A DNA stretch of 64,000 nucleotides from Apostichopus japonicus. Taxonomy: Eukaryota > Echinodermata > Holothuroidea > Aspidochirotida > Stichopodidae. Below are positions 59,941 to 64,000 of the stretch, piece after piece; positions within the stretch are counted from its first letter, which is position 1, and each line of letters opens with the position of its first letter. A program made the position numbers and the translations under genes. The stretch covers positions 10,701,321 to 10,765,320 of the forward strand of contig NC_092578.1 of the NCBI RefSeq assembly GCF_037975245.1. Direction: 5' to 3'. Under the pieces are notes generated by a model. It had not been told where the DNA came from. It was given only the letters and a program-made list of their open reading frames with translations, and did no database searches.

Positions 59941-62320
59941 CAAATTAAATCCATTCAAAGGAAAGAAAAGGATACATACATAGGCCTATGTATTGCGTTG
60001 AAAACTTTATTCTCAGCCGACCTCTACCCCGTTAAATCCACCAAAAGTGGATTAAGAGTGAATCATTTTTGATTTGAATACAGTAAACTTGACAGGTCTA
60101 ACAATATACGGCAGTACATCATAATCATGGAGAAATGAATTATCTGTAACTAAATAAGCCATTTGTTAACGCTAGAAACATCTATAGATGTTCCATTTAT
60201 ACAACTAATTTGTTCATAATTCTTTCCAAGGAATGTCGCACTACTAGGAATAATTCGGCATGACACGGATTGACGTACAGAGCCCCTCCCCCGCACAGCT
60301 GATATTCTTGAATTCTTTAATTTTACTCGAATTTCCCGAGCCGTATAAACTTGTTTTTATTTATATTTTTTACTTGCAGGATGAATGACGCTTCCTTTAA
60401 TGCAGTATCTAAATTTCGACAAAATTTAAGCCTAACTTACCAAAACAAAACATGTATTCAAATAAACACTTCTGTATGATATGTTTTCACTCAATGAAAT
60501 TCCGAATTTCCTTTAATAAGATACTTTTCGCGATAGCCACATGATGGAAATGAAAGAATTAAATTAATTGAACCACATGTTTGAAAATCAAATTTAACTA
60601 GACTAAAACTAACGAAATTCATCAACGTTATAATTATTACTATTTGGAATGGGGGGCAGGAATTTTCCTTTTATGTATATTACAATGGCCAAAATTAATA
60701 TAGCCTTCCAAATTATCAACTTCAGAGCTGTTATATTTAGGTAGTGAATCAAATCTTTGTCTCACCATGCATGTAAAATAATCAAATTACATTGCTATAC
60801 AAAATGTAACATTCCCTTTAGGTGTAAATATAATAAAATCGATCGAAAGCAATTTAAAGAGGGAAACATATTTTGGCATATCATTACATTAAAGTCCTGA
60901 TAAAGCGATAGCAAATATGATCTGTTAGATCTAACACCCTATAAAAAAGGAGAAGTAGAAAAAAAAGAGTAAGAAATGACTTGCACCACGGAAATAAACG
61001 TTTAATTCAGCTGTACGTAGAATTGAAGAGAAATTCTGTACCGTCTATGAAGTGCTTAGGTTAGGCCCAAAGGATGACTTTTCCCCAAATCTCTACATGA
61101 TTATAGTTCTAATGCTTGGATCTTGTAGCGGTTGGAATAAACTATTGATGCATGCCTACAATTTTCTGGGAGATGGACGCTGATTTATGCCATACAGAAC
61201 TGTATGGAAAACTTTGTATTCTAGTTCAAAATCTAATCAGTAAGGGTGGGTAAACCTATAGGCCATAGAATTGATCAAGTGACAGCAGCATCCTATAGTA
61301 ACATCCGAATATAACTTTAATCTAACGTTTGAACAACACATAGAAAACATATAGGTACACATAGGCTCAATATGTAGTTTCCAAAGACTTACTTATTGGT
61401 AACGTAAGAAGCAAAGCGTGATCCGTCCATAAAATAAAACGAAGGCGACATAAGATCAATGTAACTCTAGACCTACATAGCAATAAGCCTTGAACATAAT
61501 GGCTCCCTGTTTTTATATGAGCCAAAGAGAATAACAAATATACAGCAAAGAAACACATGATTGCAGCATCATAATCACCAGCTACACATGTCGATGTAAA
61601 CTTATTTTGAATTTCGTTTGCATGATAAAGGAAAATAATGTTTGACACTTCTACAATATATAGCGGGTAAGACATGTCAGTTATCTCTACTCTAGTGACA
61701 AAGTGACGAATTAAGTTTTTTAGTCAACGGAGAAATTAATATATAGCCTAAACGTGTGCCACCGGAAACATTAACAATGTTCTTTTACAGAATATAATGT
61801 ACCTTGCTGACGACTACCCAATACAGTGAGGAATTCTATGATTTTATTTTTTATGACTTTCTTTTTTTTCGGTATAGTTCTGCCAAAAATGCACTATAGC
61901 TTATAAGTTACATCACTGAAGCCCTAACAACTTACATGCTGTACATTAGCTTCCAACTCTATAAAATAATACGCAAATTCAGGCAAGCATGTACAGGCCT
62001 ATGTACAATCGGTTATAAATACAGCTAAAAATGACGACAACATTCAATATCTCATTGATTTCGTCCTACTTATGACCGTTACTTTGGATTACTTTAAGCT
62101 TGGGATTAATTAAGCTGCCTTAACAGCAATAGCAACATTTCCGACAACTGTGCTCACTGATCTTAACAATACCTCAAACAATTTTCCACACGGCACGTTT
62201 TCTTGTATAATTCTTGCGAGTTAAACTGCCTTAACGCCAATAGCAACATTTCCGCAACTGACCTAACTGAATTTTCACTTACAATAGCTCAATCCTTCTT
62301 TCTTGCCTGAGCAACTACCT
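59941..62320. other. Intergenic, no gene seen
   Basis: AT-rich. ttaa.ctgccttaac.ccaatagcaacatttccg is repeated at 62110 and 62225, a small duplication (compared in 20-nt pieces). No exon or domain recognised. Confidence 0.5.
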
Positions 62321-62365
62321 ATCGTCGCTTCTCGGCCTTTTGACTAAAATCATGTGTAGTATCTG
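62321..62365 (+). ncRNA. U2 snRNA 5'-end-like segment (fragment)
   Basis: Reads cttctcggccttttgacta, then gtgtagtatctg, matching the first ~42 nt of U2 snRNA with a 3-nt insertion and three substitutions. Similarity stops after TATCTG. The branch-site region, Sm site and later stems are absent, so this is a fragment and not a working U2 gene. Confidence 0.75.
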
Positions 62366-62924
62366 ATGGTGATACACACCAAACGATGATCACACAGTCA
62401 CAGTCTCGATGCAAGGGGACTGGGGTTAGAGAGCGGATCAGTCGTTCGGTAGTTAGGTTTTCGTGCCCAGGTTCTTTCCTGGGTGACTTTTCTGAAAAAG
62501 TACCTATCATGGCATTTCGGCTGAGATTCTATACAGCAACGCTTCTCGTGATTCTACCTAAGATCATATGTACCATTATACCCCCCTTGTAGCTCAACTC
62601 TAATACACACCTGGCCGATGATCACAATTACAATCTCTGTGCAACCAGGCTGGGCTTCACCCACCACCCTGCAGAGGGCATCAAACCTATGCTATATCCT
62701 AACTTACTCTAATTTGATTAAATGTCGGAGATTTAATTGAATTAATATATCAAAAATGTTCCATTGGCCCGTATGGTTTATGCTAGAAGGCTGGGCTTTA
62801 GCACCACCCTGCAAAAGGCATCAAACTTCTGCTATATCCTAACTAACTCTAATTTGATAAATGTCTGATATTTAATTGAATTAATGTCTCCATCTCGAGA
62901 AACACCCTATAATGTAGAGCTGCC
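62366..62924 (+). repeat. Duplicated segments between the U2-like head and the LINE
   Basis: One motif (cgatgatcaca, tcacagtctc) occurs at 62382 and 62617. Another (aggctgggctt, accaccctgca, aggcatcaaac, gctatatcctaac) occurs at 62648 and 62790. The layout resembles a repeated 5' leader of a retroelement. Confidence 0.6.
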
Positions 62925-63740
62925 ATGGCAGGACTTCGACTTGTAAGAAACATTAGACATTTACTAACCAAGGATGCATGCCATACTATTGTTTTAGGAC
63001 TAGTGATAAGTCACTTAGATTATGCTAACTCCCTCTATACTAATCTACCAAATGTTGTTATTATGATGCTTCAGAGAATTCAAAACATGGCTGCCAAACT
63101 TGTTCTGAAAAGAGGAAAGGAGGATAGTGCTTCTGAAGCTTTAAAGGAGTTGCATTGGCTTCCCATCAGACAAAGAATTCTGCACAAAATATTAACGCTG
63201 GTCTTTAAATGCGTTGTTGATAAATCTGCTCCTCAATATCTTATATCTAGATTCACTTTAGCACCACAATCTAGTAGGTCTCTACGTTCATATAATATTC
63301 TTTATAAACTGATCATTCCACGAACACAGAGGGCCACTTTTGCTTCAAGAGCAATAAGTGTATTTGGCGCCGAGCAATGGAATAAATTACCTAACCATGT
63401 CAAACATTCTGAGAATCTTGCAATTTTTAAAAGAAAACTCAAAACATATTTATTTTCTGGCTAATCACTTTTATATTCAATTTTTCAATTTTTGTATTCT
63501 TTATATTTCATATTTTTGAATTTCTCTTTTACATTTTATATAACATTTTGCATTTTCTATTTTTCTCTTTGATTTTCATAGCATTTGTATATTTTTGTAC
63601 ATTCATCTAGTATATTTTTCTACGCCATTTGAGATCTTATTTTCTTATGAATGGTTTTTCTATCTTTGTATTTTGATGTTAAGCGCAACCGAAAACTTTG
63701 TTGGGGTTGCGCTATATGAAATTCAATAAATAATAATAAT
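62925..63740 (+). mobile_element. 5'-truncated CR1/L2-like LINE with 3' tail
   Basis: A 179-codon open frame (62925-63464) encodes the RT C-terminal block: LGLVISHLDYANSLYTNLP, LQRIQNMAAKLV, LKELHWLPIRQRILHKIL, RAISVFGAEQWNKLPNHVK and FKRKLKTYLF. The 3' UTR ends ttgcgctatatgaaattcaa followed by taaataataataata, a typical short-repeat tail. No stop interrupts the frame, suggesting a fairly young insertion. Confidence 0.9.
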
Positions 63741-63959
63741 AATTGTCTATAAATGTGGCTGAAATTAATACATAGGGTTCTTAACATAATCTACACTAAA
63801 TAAACAGGTCTATTAGAGTCAAAAGTTATCGCTATGTTTTTAAACAAGTCTGAAATTGGGTCAAAAATCGATTTAAAAAAAATCACATATCCATAACTTA
63901 TGACCCTAATAGTCCTGATTTTTGGTTTCGATGAAATCGTAACCTATGCATTCATGCAG

Positions 63960-64000
63960 GCGGAGAGTGTGTGTATGTGTGTATGTATGTATGTGTGTGT
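63960..64000. repeat. TG/TATG simple repeat at window edge
   Basis: gtgtgtgtatgtgtgtatg-type sequence runs off the window. Confidence 0.9.

Noticed and set aside
62321-62600. Functional U2 snRNA gene
   Set aside because: Only the first ~42 nt match; the branch-site pairing region, Sm site and 3' stems are missing.

Overview
This window looks like AT-rich, intron- and transposon-dense genomic DNA from a marine invertebrate animal. No long open reading frame is a complete gene. Two host genes appear only when short conserved exons are joined across GT/AG splice sites in matching phase. The mix of CR1/L2-like and RTE-like retrotransposons, many hAT elements and tandem-unit interspersed repeats would fit an echinoderm or other invertebrate deuterostome. 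That species guess is inference and was not tested.

Layout. About 2.0-19.8 kb, minus strand: FBXL4, a mitochondrial F-box protein. Seven consecutive exons encode the N-terminal discoidin-like domain and the F-box. The leucine-rich-repeat exons are not in the window and probably lie beyond its left edge, although a short candidate terminal exon with a stop sits at 2025-2087. About 19.8-33.6 kb: a repeat-rich intergenic region. It holds a terminal-inverted-repeat element cut by an RTE-like retrotransposon, a foldback element, and a CR1/L2-like LINE split by a hAT element that has a clean 8-bp target duplication and carries a smaller hAT-type element inside it. About 33.6-53.9 kb, minus strand: CFAP221 (PCDP1), a ciliary central-apparatus protein. 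It can be read as a complete 18-exon, 906-residue coding sequence, including a small duplicated exon near the 3' end. About 53.9-64 kb: intergenic sequence with hAT transposase fragments, long hairpins, a U2-snRNA-like 45-nt segment and a 5'-truncated LINE with its 3' tail.

The two genes are head-to-tail on the minus strand. Nothing suggests a functional link: FBXL4 acts at mitochondria and CFAP221 in motile cilia. Most of the distinctive structure is in introns and intergenic DNA. A ~150-bp repeat family carries a perfect DR1 nuclear-receptor motif in many units. A 45-bp minisatellite lies in a CFAP221 intron, a 39-bp CCCGGG array in an FBXL4 intron, and there is a 507-bp tandem duplication, apparently exact by eye.

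Limits: exon calls rest on by-eye splice sites plus remembered human FBXL4 and CFAP221 proteins. Repeat boundaries are approximate unless a target duplication is stated.
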